A DNA stretch of 64,000 bases, taken from the NCBI RefSeq assembly GCF_003576595.1, contig NZ_NQOU01000002.1, positions 124,001 to 188,000 of the forward strand. Reading direction: 5' to 3'. Position numbers and translations under genes: made by a program. This stretch comes from Neopusillimonas maritima (GTDB taxonomy: Bacteria > Pseudomonadota > Gammaproteobacteria > Burkholderiales > Burkholderiaceae_B). Shown here piece by piece: positions 36,594 to 45,395 of this stretch; position 1 is the stretch's first letter; each line of letters starts with the position of its first letter. Below the pieces are notes generated by a model. The model did no database searches and was not told the origin of the DNA. It saw only the letters and a program-made list of their open reading frames with translations.

Positions 36594-37297
36594 TGCCCCA
36601 AATAGGCTTGCTGAACGGCAGGGTCGTTACGCAAATCGTTTGCACTACCCTGGCCCACAATGCGACCGGTTTCAATAAGATAGCCCCGGTCGGCAATATC
36701 GAGGCTCAGATTAACATTTTGCTCAACCATCAGCACACCGACTCCCATTTCCTTGACACGCTTAATCGCCCGGAAAAGCTCTTGCGACATTAAGGGCGAT
36801 AAGCCAAGAGAGGGCTCGTCGAGCAATAAATAGCGTGGCGCCGACATAATGGCACGGCCCACCGCAACCATTTGTTGCTCACCACCGCTCATGGTGCCCA
36901 CCCGTTGGGGCAAACGTTCGGCCAATCGCGGAAACAGATCAAGCACGTTGGCCAGATTTTCTTGCTCGTGAGGTCGGGCCCGGGGAGTGAGCGCCCCGAG
37001 TTGCAGGTTTTCCCGAACAGTAAGGTCAACGAACACGCCGCGCCCTTCGGGTACCAATGCCAACCCCTTCTCGACCAAATGATGCGGCGGGACTGCCAGC
37101 AAATCTTCACCATCAAGCAAAACTTTAGCGCCCGGGAGCGGCTTGAGCATGCCACCTAAAGCCCGCAACATGGAAGATTTGCCCGCGCCATTGGCACCTA
37201 AAATGACGGCAAGCTCACCTGCTCCAACCTGGATGGCGGCATTGTCCAAAGCCAGGTGCTTGCCGTAGCGTACCGATAATTGACTCACTTCAAACAT
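36590..37297 (-). CDS. livF: Branched-chain amino acid-type ABC transporter ATP-binding protein LivF
   Basis: A 235-residue ATPase with Walker [10 protein letters not shown], signature [15 protein letters not shown], Walker [14 protein letters not shown]; the last is typical of LivF. It energises uptake of branched-chain amino acids or, in many Burkholderiales, of carboxylic or aromatic acids. It overlaps LivG by 8 bases and MnmH by 4. Confidence 0.92.
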   Translation of the reverse strand: MFEVSQLSVRYGKHLALDNAAIQVGAGELAVILGANGAGKSSMLRALGGMLKPLPGAKVLLDGEDLLAVPPHHLVEKGLALVPEGRGVFVDLTVRENLQLGALTPRARPHEQENLANVLDLFPRLAERLPQRVGTMSGGEQQMVAVGRAIMSAPRYLLLDEPSLGLSPLMSQELFRAIKRVKEMGVGVLMVEQNVNLSLDIADRGYLIETGRIVGQGSANDLRNDPAVQQAYLGH

Positions 37298-38015
37298 GCG
37301 GTGCTCCCAAATAAGCGGTAATCACTTCCTCTTGAGCCAGAACCTCTTCGGTCTTGCCCTCTGCCAATTTGGCACCGGCCAACATGACGACACAGCGATC
37401 ACACAACGCACGCACCGCTTCCATGACATGCTCGACCAAAATGACCGTTAACCCTTGTGCACGTAAATTGCGAATCAGTTTGATGCCCTCTTGCAATTCA
37501 GTGGGGTTCAGCCCGGCCAGCCATTCGTCGAGCAATAGCAAACGCGGCTTGAGTGCAAGCGCACGCGCTAATTCCAGACGCTTTTGATCGATATAAGTAA
37601 GATCCACCGCCGGCGTATCGGCAAACTTGCTTAATCCCACTAATGCCAGCAATTCCAGTGCTTCGGTATGGGCCGCCGCACCGAACTTGTGATCTTTTCG
37701 ATACGCCATGCCGGCCTGTACATTCTCGACGCAGGTCATCCCACCCAGTACCCGCACCAACTGGAAGGTACGCGCAACGCCCAGGCGGGCAATTTTATAA
37801 GCGGATAAGCCCATAAGCTCGTCGGACTCCAACCGAATGCTTCCGGAGTCGGCGTGCAATGCCCCTGATATGAGATTCATGGCCGTGGTCTTGCCGGAGC
37901 CGTTCGGCCCCAGCAAACCCATGACTTCGCCCTCGGCCACCTCGAAACTCAGGCCGTCAACCGCCCTCAGACCTCCGAACGATTTTCTGAGTTCTTCAAC
38001 TTTCAGTAGCCTCAT
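37290..38015 (-). CDS. livG: Branched-chain amino acid-type ABC transporter ATP-binding protein LivG
   Basis: A 241-residue ATPase with Walker A GPNGSGKTT and Walker B LLLLDEWLAGLNPTE; the Pro of the usual DEP is Trp. Most ABC proteins have LSGGQ here, but the signature region reads VDLTYIDQKRLELARAL, with the LSGGQ core lost, so ATP hydrolysis may rest on a single composite site with LivF. It overlaps LivM by 4 bases. Confidence 0.9.
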   Translation of the reverse strand: MRLLKVEELRKSFGGLRAVDGLSFEVAEGEVMGLLGPNGSGKTTAMNLISGALHADSGSIRLESDELMGLSAYKIARLGVARTFQLVRVLGGMTCVENVQAGMAYRKDHKFGAAAHTEALELLALVGLSKFADTPAVDLTYIDQKRLELARALALKPRLLLLDEWLAGLNPTELQEGIKLIRNLRAQGLTVILVEHVMEAVRALCDRCVVMLAGAKLAEGKTEEVLAQEEVITAYLGAPHV

Positions 38016-38974
38016 GTTTGCTCCTTACCCGCGTCGCGTTCGCGACCGCCGCGACGCCCGAAACGACTTTGCAGTACGCCGACAATCCCATTAGGCACCA
38101 GATACACAATAATCAGGAATACGACACCCAGGAACAAAGCGAAATGATTCGGGAAGTTGGCCGATAACACTTCAAACAAGGCCGTCAACGGAATAACGCC
38201 GGCCAAAGGCCCCAGTAAATGTCCAACGCCACCCAGCAAGGACATAATCAATACCTGGAATGATACGGTGGGGTTGAAGACAATAGCCGGGTCAATGTAT
38301 GTCCAGCGCGGCGCCATAATGGCACCCACAAGCGTCATGAACGTGGCACTGATTACAAACAGGGATACTTTCGCCACGGTGGTGTTCATGCCCAGATGCC
38401 GCGCCACGTGTTCATCTTCGCCGATAACCCGCAAAGCCAACCCCAGCCTTGAGCGCCGTATCCACCAACCGGCAAAAAGCACCAGCGTGAGCAAGGCCAG
38501 CAATTGCCAATAAATATCCTCTTGGGTGATATCCAGAAAAATATAGCGTCCGATTGATTTGGTGATGTTGACCTCGTACCAGGTCACAATCTGACGAACC
38601 AACTCGGCCAGGCCGAAAGTGAAAATGACGAAATGAATACCCGACAAACGCAGTGTTGAGAGCCCCACAACTAACGCAAGCAAAATGCCGATAACCATGG
38701 CGACACCCAATACACCAAACCAGGGGAGTGTTTCCGAGAGCACGGCCACGGTATATGCGCCGATACCGAAAAACGCGGTGGTGGCCAATGAAATGTAACG
38801 CGTAGGACCGGAAAAGAGCGTCCAGGCGGTGGCCAACGCGGCATACTGCAAAACATTAATGCTGTAGGCCAGGAAATAACTGCTGTCTATGAGCAACGGC
38901 AAGGCCGCCACAATAATTAAGACAACGACAACCACGAGAAAGCCCGGAGAGAACATGGCGTTATTTTGATTCAT
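38012..38974 (-). CDS. livM: Branched-chain amino acid-type ABC transporter permease LivM
   Basis: A 320-residue permease with about nine or ten membrane helices and the LivM pattern (GPTRYISLATTAFFGIGAY, SRLGLALRVIGEDEHVARHLG near the cytosolic coupling loop). A basic C-terminal tail (RFGRRGGRERDAGK) is cytoplasmic. It pairs with LivH and overlaps both neighbours by 4 bases. Confidence 0.92.
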   Translation of the reverse strand: MNQNNAMFSPGFLVVVVVLIIVAALPLLIDSSYFLAYSINVLQYAALATAWTLFSGPTRYISLATTAFFGIGAYTVAVLSETLPWFGVLGVAMVIGILLALVVGLSTLRLSGIHFVIFTFGLAELVRQIVTWYEVNITKSIGRYIFLDITQEDIYWQLLALLTLVLFAGWWIRRSRLGLALRVIGEDEHVARHLGMNTTVAKVSLFVISATFMTLVGAIMAPRWTYIDPAIVFNPTVSFQVLIMSLLGGVGHLLGPLAGVIPLTALFEVLSANFPNHFALFLGVVFLIIVYLVPNGIVGVLQSRFGRRGGRERDAGKEQT

Positions 38975-39846
38975 TTGCCGGCCCTCCCGAAAATGCCTTG
39001 CGGGCGCAACAACAACACCAGCAGGAAAATAGTAAATGTCGCCGCCATGGTTAAGCCCGGATCAACAAAACGGGACACCAGCGTTTCAACGACCCCCAGC
39101 AACAAGCCGGCCAGAATACAACCCAGCAAATTTCCCACGCCGCCCATAATGACAATAACCAGCGCCTTCATGGTGAACGCCACGCCAATGTAGGTGCTGA
39201 ACGGAAGAAACATACTTACCAAAACCCCGGCACCCACGACCAATGCGCCGCCCAGGGCGAAGGCAAATGCAGCCATGGCGCGAGGATTGATTCCCACCAA
39301 ATGCGCAAACTGAGGCGCGTTGGCCATGGCGCGCAACGACGCACCCCAGCGCGACTTCACCAGCACAAAATAAACCGCCAGGCCAATGACAAGTGCCGCC
39401 CCCGCCGCCAACAAGCGATTGGCCGCAACCGCAGAACCCAACACATTAACCGGCACAGTTAAATAATCGTAGCTGTAATAATTACCGCCGAAAATAATAA
39501 GCAAAATGCCCTGGACGACAAACAAAATGCCGAACGTAGCCAAAATGCTATCAACTTCAAGTGCGTCGGCTGTGGGCGAGCGTCGCACCAACGGCGTCAG
39601 CAATAATTGGTAAATTACCCACTGCAGCGCAAAACCCAGCGGCACGGCAACGGCCAGCGCCATCAATGGGTGCACGCCCAGGCTGGTAACCAACCAATAA
39701 GAAAAAAATGCCGCAGCCACCATGAATTCGCCGTGCGAAAGATTCATGATGCGCGCAACCCCGTACTGCAGCGTCAGCCCCATGGCAATCAACGCATACA
39801 GCCCGCCCAGCGTCAGTGACGCCAGCAAAAGCTCAATGAACAACAT
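38971..39846 (-). CDS. livH: Branched-chain amino acid-type ABC transporter permease LivH
   Basis: A 291-residue permease with eight or so membrane helices and the LivH start GGLYALIAMGLTLQYGVARIMNLSHGEF as short recognisable blocks (GGLYALIAMG, MNLSHGEF) plus the coupling loop SRWGASLRAMANAPQFAHLVG. It is the first of the four core transport genes and lies 66 bases after the solute-binding protein gene, with a long hairpin in between. Confidence 0.92.
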   Translation of the reverse strand: MLFIELLLASLTLGGLYALIAMGLTLQYGVARIMNLSHGEFMVAAAFFSYWLVTSLGVHPLMALAVAVPLGFALQWVIYQLLLTPLVRRSPTADALEVDSILATFGILFVVQGILLIIFGGNYYSYDYLTVPVNVLGSAVAANRLLAAGAALVIGLAVYFVLVKSRWGASLRAMANAPQFAHLVGINPRAMAAFAFALGGALVVGAGVLVSMFLPFSTYIGVAFTMKALVIVIMGGVGNLLGCILAGLLLGVVETLVSRFVDPGLTMAATFTIFLLVLLLRPQGIFGRAGK

Positions 39847-39866
39847 GTTTTTCCCCTGAACTGGAG

Positions 39867-39902
39867 CAACATCGGAGCGCGGGAAACCGGGCTCCGATGT
39901 TG
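39867..39902. repeat. Long perfect hairpin between the solute-binding protein gene and livH
   Basis: CAACATCGGAGC (39867-39878) and GCTCCGATGTTG (39891-39902) form a perfect 12-bp stem with a 12-base loop. There is no T-run on the minus strand after it, so it is more likely an mRNA-stabilising or partial-attenuation structure giving excess binding protein than a full terminator. Confidence 0.75.
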
Positions 39903-39912
39903 GCCGATCGGA

Positions 39913-41145
39913 TTACTTCTTCCAGTCGGGTTTAGGAATGATAACGGGTTGCGCACCTTTCAGGTCTTTCGGCCCGACACCCTGGAAAACACCGTTTTGC
40001 CATTGACCGACGGTGAAGATACCAACCAACTGGTTATTAACAATTTTGATGTCACCCAGAATAGTCTCGAAACCGCCTTTCTTGAGTTCGGCCGAAATTT
40101 TTTCGCGATCAACTTCACCGACACGTTCAATTGCCTGCTGCAGCATTTGCAATGAAGCGTAACTGACCGGGCTGCCCCAATAGTCGGTGTCTTTACCCGT
40201 CATTTCTTTGTGGCGTGCACGATATTCCTGAATCGCCTTGGATGTGCCGTCGATACCGCCCAAGCTCATTTGGCCTTCAACACCTTGCGCGCCGTACTTA
40301 CCAATGAAGAAGGGAAACTGGGTACCCACGCCGGTGTAGAAAATCTTGGGGTTCAAGCTAATGATACGCGCCTGATCGCTGATCAGGATCGTGTCGGGCG
40401 GATAGGAATAAGCAATAAAGGTATCGGCGCCCGAATCTTTAACCTGATTCAACAGCGTAGATAAATCAGACGTGCCGACAGGATAACTTTCATCCATTAC
40501 CAGCTCGAAGCCTTTGGCTTGCGCAGCCTTGCGAGCCGCAGAGGCGGATTCAACACCGAAACCGTCGGCAACGCTGATCATGGCGATTTTGTTATTGATT
40601 TTGCCCTCTTTCAGCGCATCGGCCAATGTATCAAACAAACCATTCGCATACATCGACGCCGAGCCCAGCAAGAAATAATGATTGGGCCAACGCTTGGCGA
40701 ACTGGTCGGCTTTATCAGTTAGGTTGGTCGTGCCCAGTTGCGGATAGCCGTGCTTGTCGAATAACGGCGCAACGGCCAGATTTGTTGCCGTACCCCAAGG
40801 CGGCAATAGCAGGTCCACCTCATCTTGTGTTATCAGGCGTTCCACCGCGCGCACCGCCTCTTCGGTGCTGGAACGGTCATCATATTCAACCACTGTAATG
40901 GGTACACGCTTGCCGTACTTGCTTAGCATGATACCGCCGGCTTTGTTAACCTCTTCGACCCACATTTCATAGTTGGGTCGCTGCGTCGTGGACGCACCCG
41001 GGGCATTAGGGCCGGTTTTTGCCAGGGCGTAACCGATTACGATTGACTCGGGCGCTTCGGCGGCCAGGGTGGGTGCCGCGGCACCCACCACCGACAGACT
41101 TAACGCCAGTGTCGCCAGCTTTGATGTCCATTTTTTAACGGTCAT
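39913..41145 (-). CDS. ABC transporter substrate-binding protein (LivJ/Peripla_BP_6 type)
   Basis: A 410-residue periplasmic protein with a signal peptide cut near LAAEA (about residue 29) and the two-lobed leucine-binding-protein fold (VIGYALAKTGPNAPGAS at the start of lobe 1; VVEYDDRSSTEEAVRAVERLI). Its ligand cannot be read from sequence; related proteins in aromatic and keto-acid catabolic clusters bind carboxylates rather than leucine. It serves the LivHMGF genes downstream and has its own candidate promoter. Confidence 0.9.
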   Translation of the reverse strand: MTVKKWTSKLATLALSLSVVGAAAPTLAAEAPESIVIGYALAKTGPNAPGASTTQRPNYEMWVEEVNKAGGIMLSKYGKRVPITVVEYDDRSSTEEAVRAVERLITQDEVDLLLPPWGTATNLAVAPLFDKHGYPQLGTTNLTDKADQFAKRWPNHYFLLGSASMYANGLFDTLADALKEGKINNKIAMISVADGFGVESASAARKAAQAKGFELVMDESYPVGTSDLSTLLNQVKDSGADTFIAYSYPPDTILISDQARIISLNPKIFYTGVGTQFPFFIGKYGAQGVEGQMSLGGIDGTSKAIQEYRARHKEMTGKDTDYWGSPVSYASLQMLQQAIERVGEVDREKISAELKKGGFETILGDIKIVNNQLVGIFTVGQWQNGVFQGVGPKDLKGAQPVIIPKPDWKK

Positions 41146-41226
41146 TTTTTGTCTCCGGAAAATAAGGGGTTTTTAAAGTGATGACACACCCGACAACACG
41201 CACCCCATACAAGTGGCCAGGTAATG

Positions 41227-41255
41227 ACTATAACAATTTACACACTATGTATCAG
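41227..41255 (-). promoter_or_regulatory. Candidate promoter of the ABC transporter genes
   Basis: On the minus strand CTGATA (41250-41255) and TATAGT (41227-41232; one mismatch to TATAAT) are 17 bases apart in the 129-base gap upstream of the solute-binding protein gene. It would let the transporter be expressed apart from the enzyme genes. Confidence 0.5.
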
Positions 41256-41274
41256 ATTACCTGATTGGTTGTTT

Positions 41275-42504
41275 TTAGTTGTTATTTCGTGCTTTGATCA
41301 GTTCAAGAACTTCTTGAACAATCGCATCGGCAAATGCTTCATCATTCAAATGGCAATCGAATGACTCAACCTTAACGGACGCCGGCATGGCTTCTTTCGC
41401 CGCGTTATAAAAAACCGGGCATAAAGAAGAATCATGCAGGTGTCCTTCCGGGCTGTCATGATGGGAGAAACCCTGTAAGGGTACTAACACCGACACCGGG
41501 CTTTTGCCTTCTTTTACGAGGCCGGCCAAATGCTGCGCCAACCGTGTTAGCTCTTCTTTCTCGGTACGAACCGCAGTAAGTGCTTTATTGTGAATGTGAT
41601 AGCGTTTGCCCGGGAATTGACGCTCGGCCATTTCCGGGGGGCCGGACACCATGAAGTCGGCATTGCCCGGCGCGATCACCACTGGAATCCCCTTGGCCAA
41701 CGCAGCCTTGGAACGATTGGGCCCGGCGCTACACAGGCCGTTATTCAGAAAATCATTATGCTCAACCACCGACGATTCGATTACTGCGATAACGTCGCGC
41801 TCGCTCACAATTTGGTCCAGAGCCTGCCCACCGGTGCCGAGGGTATGGAAAACCAATACTTCATAACCCTTATCTTCCAGCGATTTACGCACACGCACCG
41901 TACATCGATCAATCGTCCCCAATGTACCCATGGCGATGATGGGCTTGTCGGACGCCTTTTTCGGCTCGTAGTGCTTGGCCATGGCAGCCACCGCGATGGC
42001 TGCATTGCGATAAACATCGCCGGTAATGCTGTTAATGCCTGCAATATCACAAACAGGATTGAACATGGTGATGTCTTTCGCGCCCACGAATGGTTGCGTG
42101 AACCCCGATGCCATGGTCGACACAAGTACCTTGGGCAACCCATACGGCATGGCCTGCATAACGGTGCTTACCAATGAGCTCCCCATAGAGCCGCCAATAC
42201 CGATAATGCCACTGAGCGGTGTTTTGGCGTGCAGCGCCAACGCCAGCTTGGCGGCGCCTTCCATCATGACAGCCTGACATTTGCCTTCGTGACCTAGGTC
42301 GCGGACATCCTGAATGGTTTTCCCTGCTGCGCCGGCCACTTCCTCGGGCGTAATTTCAGCTCCCGGCTTGACCGAACGCCGAATACTGGGATCCATATGA
42401 AGCACCTCGACACCTTGCGCCTCCAGATTGTCGCGCACGTATTTGGCTTCCACCGCTTTGGTGTCGAGCGTAGCGATTAATAAAACTTTTGGTTTTGTAC
42501 TCAT
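41275..42504 (-). CDS. UPF0261 / Tm-1-like ATP-binding domain protein
   Basis: A 409-residue member of UPF0261 (LLIATLDTKAVEAKYVRDNL at the N terminus, GIIGIGGSMGSSLVSTVMQ-type glycine-rich motif, FNPVCDIAGINSITGDVYRNAA). The plant relative Tm-1 binds ATP and blocks a viral replicase; the bacterial function is not established. Bacterial members often sit with a PEP-hydrolase-like TIM-barrel gene, which is absent here. It lies 46 bases downstream of the acetoacetyl-CoA synthetase gene in the carboxylase cluster. Confidence 0.85.
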   Translation of the reverse strand: MSTKPKVLLIATLDTKAVEAKYVRDNLEAQGVEVLHMDPSIRRSVKPGAEITPEEVAGAAGKTIQDVRDLGHEGKCQAVMMEGAAKLALALHAKTPLSGIIGIGGSMGSSLVSTVMQAMPYGLPKVLVSTMASGFTQPFVGAKDITMFNPVCDIAGINSITGDVYRNAAIAVAAMAKHYEPKKASDKPIIAMGTLGTIDRCTVRVRKSLEDKGYEVLVFHTLGTGGQALDQIVSERDVIAVIESSVVEHNDFLNNGLCSAGPNRSKAALAKGIPVVIAPGNADFMVSGPPEMAERQFPGKRYHIHNKALTAVRTEKEELTRLAQHLAGLVKEGKSPVSVLVPLQGFSHHDSPEGHLHDSSLCPVFYNAAKEAMPASVKVESFDCHLNDEAFADAIVQEVLELIKARNNN

Positions 42505-42550
42505 GTTGTCTCCTGAAAATATTATTTGATTCCGCGCCTATAGAGCCACG

Positions 42551-44545
42551 CTAAGACGGATTCAGTTTTTGGGCCAAACGAATAAAGAAATCGAGACTGT
42601 CCGGGTTCGCCATCGCGTCGGGATGCGCCACCTTGTGCGCGGGCGACCCTAACAGCAAACGCCGGACCGGCACCTCCATTTTCTTGCCGGTTAAAGTACG
42701 GGGTATGGCTTGAACCTGGTAAATCTCGTTGGGCACATGACGCGGCGATGCTTTGGTGCGAATTTGCGTTTTAATTTGCGTCTTTAAATCGTCATCGAGC
42801 ACTTGCCCCTCGTCCAACACCACAAACAAAGGCATGAACGAATCGCGCCCCAAATACTCAAGATCCACCACCAGGCTATCGCGCACTTGCGACAGCGCTT
42901 CGACCACACGGTAAATCTCTGCGGTGCCCATGCGAATCCCGAAGCGATTAATTGTGGAGTCAGAGCGGCCATAAATAATGCTGGTTCCACGCGGCGTGAA
43001 TTGAATCCAGTCGCCATGACGCCAGTACCCCGGGAACATATCGAAATAACTATCGTGGTAGCGCTCGTTACCCGGATCATTCCAGAAATAAATAGGCATT
43101 GAAGGCATGGGCCGGGTAATAACCAGTTCACCCACTTCATCGACCACGGCCTCGCCGCTCTCGTTGAAAGCGTAAGCAGCCACACCTAATTCGCGGCACT
43201 GAATCTCGCCTGAATACACCGGCAGGGTGGGCGCGCAGGCGACAAACCCCGACGCAATATCCGTGCCGCCGCTAATCGAAGCGAGCCAGAGGTCTGACTT
43301 GACGTTGTCGTACACCCATTGGAACGCATCAGTGGGTAACGGGGAGCCCGTGGCATTGATGGCACGCAAAGCATTGAAAGGCCCAACTTCCTTAGGCAAC
43401 AGCCCTTCTTTCATGCAGTTAATTAAATAGGCCGCACCACACCCTAAAAGGGTGACGTCGTAATCGTTAACAAAACGCCATAACGCTTTCTGATCCGGCC
43501 ATGCGGGGTTGCCGTCGTAAAGCACAACGGTGGCGCCCACCAACAAGCCACCCACCTGTAAATTCCATACAATCCAGCCGGTTCCGCCCAGGAATAACAA
43601 ACGATCCCCCTCGCGCAAATCGTGCTGCAAAGCCATGGTTTTCATATGCGTTAAAACAATGCCGCCATGACTGTGCACGATAGCCTTGGGCAAACCGGTT
43701 GTACCCGACGAGTAAACCACCCAAAGCGGGTGCGAAAACGGTACACGCTCGTATACTAATTGCGCCGGTTCGGAAACCTGGCTTGCCCACGACAATTGAT
43801 TTCGCCAAGGCAGCGGTTGATTCACCTCTGCGTTCGGGCCCGGCACATGAATGACATGTTGTACCGTTGGCAGCGCATCAAGCAACTCACTCACCTGCTC
43901 TACCCGGGAGTGAAATTTGCCGTTGTAACTGTAGCTGTCGGTGGCAAAAATAAGCTTGGGTTCAATTTGGCTAAAGCGATCGGTCACGACCCGCACACCC
44001 ATATCGGGTGCGCAGCTTGACCACACTGCACCCAAACTGGCGCAGGCCATAAACGCCACCACCGTTTCAGGGCGATTGGGCAAATAAGAAACCACACGGT
44101 CGCCTTTACCGATGCCCAGTTTGCGCAAACCGGCGGCCAATGCACCGGCATCACGCTGCATATCGGCCCAGGAAACCTCATAAGGCTCTGACGTTTCATT
44201 ACGCGCGATCAGCGCCGGACGTTGATCCGTTGCGTTGCGAAATATATGTTCTGCATAATTAAGGGTTGCGTTGGGAAACCATTTTGCATCCGGCATCGTC
44301 TGAGACGCCAGCACCGGCTGGTTCGATCCGCCGGCCTGAACATCGAAATATTCCCAGATTGACGTCCAGAACGACTCGAGATTATCGACCGACCATTGCC
44401 ATAAATCGGCATACTCGCCGCGCGGCAGGCCGTAACGGCGCTCAAGCCACTGCTGATAATGCGCCAGCCGCGAGGCATTTATTTGCGACTGGCTCGGTGT
44501 CCACAAAGGTTGAGCCGACGTTGCTTTGTCTGCTGACTGCGTCAT
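42551..44545 (-). CDS. Acetoacetate-CoA ligase (acetoacetyl-CoA synthetase)
   Basis: A 664-residue adenylate-forming enzyme of acetoacetyl-CoA synthetase length. Seen: the N-terminal AACS pattern (WFPNATLNYAEHI), the AMP-binding P-loop YSSGTTGLPKAIVHSHGG, the adenylation motif around YGRSDSTINRFGIRMG, and the C-terminal Lys in RTLTGKKMEVPVRRLL. It activates acetoacetate, or another short beta-keto acid, with ATP and CoA. It overlaps the HAD phosphatase gene by 4 bases. The substrate may differ given the divergent carboxyltransferase next door. Confidence 0.92.
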   Translation of the reverse strand: MTQSADKATSAQPLWTPSQSQINASRLAHYQQWLERRYGLPRGEYADLWQWSVDNLESFWTSIWEYFDVQAGGSNQPVLASQTMPDAKWFPNATLNYAEHIFRNATDQRPALIARNETSEPYEVSWADMQRDAGALAAGLRKLGIGKGDRVVSYLPNRPETVVAFMACASLGAVWSSCAPDMGVRVVTDRFSQIEPKLIFATDSYSYNGKFHSRVEQVSELLDALPTVQHVIHVPGPNAEVNQPLPWRNQLSWASQVSEPAQLVYERVPFSHPLWVVYSSGTTGLPKAIVHSHGGIVLTHMKTMALQHDLREGDRLLFLGGTGWIVWNLQVGGLLVGATVVLYDGNPAWPDQKALWRFVNDYDVTLLGCGAAYLINCMKEGLLPKEVGPFNALRAINATGSPLPTDAFQWVYDNVKSDLWLASISGGTDIASGFVACAPTLPVYSGEIQCRELGVAAYAFNESGEAVVDEVGELVITRPMPSMPIYFWNDPGNERYHDSYFDMFPGYWRHGDWIQFTPRGTSIIYGRSDSTINRFGIRMGTAEIYRVVEALSQVRDSLVVDLEYLGRDSFMPLFVVLDEGQVLDDDLKTQIKTQIRTKASPRHVPNEIYQVQAIPRTLTGKKMEVPVRRLLLGSPAHKVAHPDAMANPDSLDFFIRLAQKLNPS

Positions 44546-45378
44546 CGCATTAACTCCAATAACTGGTCGATACCCGACAACGAATAATGTGGCCGGCGGT
44601 TATCAGGCAAACGAGCGAAGTCGTTCGCTTTGTACAAGCCGGTATGAACACTGACCGAAATCGCCCCGTTCAAATGCGCCATTTCATTTTCCAGCGCCGG
44701 GTCGTCACCCACAATCGCCACATGTTCCGGCGCCACGCCCAGAATTTCGCGCGCGATGGCAAAAGCCTCGGCGGCCGGTTTGCCAACGACAATCGCCTCC
44801 TTGTCGGTCACACTGCTAATAGCGGCGGTTAAGGCGCCCGAAATACCCAAGGTACGGCCATCACGGCTGGCAATGTACGGCACGGTGGAAACCGTATAAA
44901 ACCCCGCCCCCTGCCAAATCGCCCGACTGGCGGCGTCAAGGTCGGGCAAACCGAACTCGGGGTACCATCCGATAAAAACCGCATCGGCATCGTCTGCCCG
45001 CTCGGGCGCACACACCACTTCAAAACCCGCATCAGCCAACGGCTTCCAAACACCTTCCGCCCCCAGCACCAAAATTTTCTTATAGCCTTTGTTGCGAAAA
45101 ACCGATACGGCAATGGCAGGAGGCGTTAAAGCACGTTCGGGGGCCACCTCAATTCCCGCGTTGCCCAGCGCCTGCGACAACTGCACCGGCGTTTTCAATG
45201 AACCATTGGTAAAAACAACATAGGGCAACCCACGCGAACGCAAGAGCTCAAGCAACTCAAGTGAACCAGGCAACGGCGCATAACCGTTCAAACCCCGATC
45301 AGCCAATGCCAGGGTGCCGTCCACATCGAAAATAAACCCGCGCATTGCGTTCAGATCGGGCGCCTTTACTTCAGTCAT
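44542..45378 (-). CDS. HAD-IIA family phosphatase (NagD/PGP-like)
   Basis: A 278-residue haloacid dehalogenase-type phosphatase with the nucleophile motif FDVDGTLAL, motif II VFTNGS, the motif III Lys in VVGKPAAEAF and motif IV GDDPALENEM. The NagD/phosphoglycolate phosphatase group dephosphorylates sugar or nucleotide monophosphates. Why a phosphatase is needed in this cluster is unclear; it may be for repair or for a phosphorylated intermediate. It lies 17 bases after the carboxyltransferase gene. Confidence 0.9.
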   Translation of the reverse strand: MTEVKAPDLNAMRGFIFDVDGTLALADRGLNGYAPLPGSLELLELLRSRGLPYVVFTNGSLKTPVQLSQALGNAGIEVAPERALTPPAIAVSVFRNKGYKKILVLGAEGVWKPLADAGFEVVCAPERADDADAVFIGWYPEFGLPDLDAASRAIWQGAGFYTVSTVPYIASRDGRTLGISGALTAAISSVTDKEAIVVGKPAAEAFAIAREILGVAPEHVAIVGDDPALENEMAHLNGAISVSVHTGLYKANDFARLPDNRRPHYSLSGIDQLLELMR

Positions 45379-45395
45379 TAAACTTCTCCCGCAGC

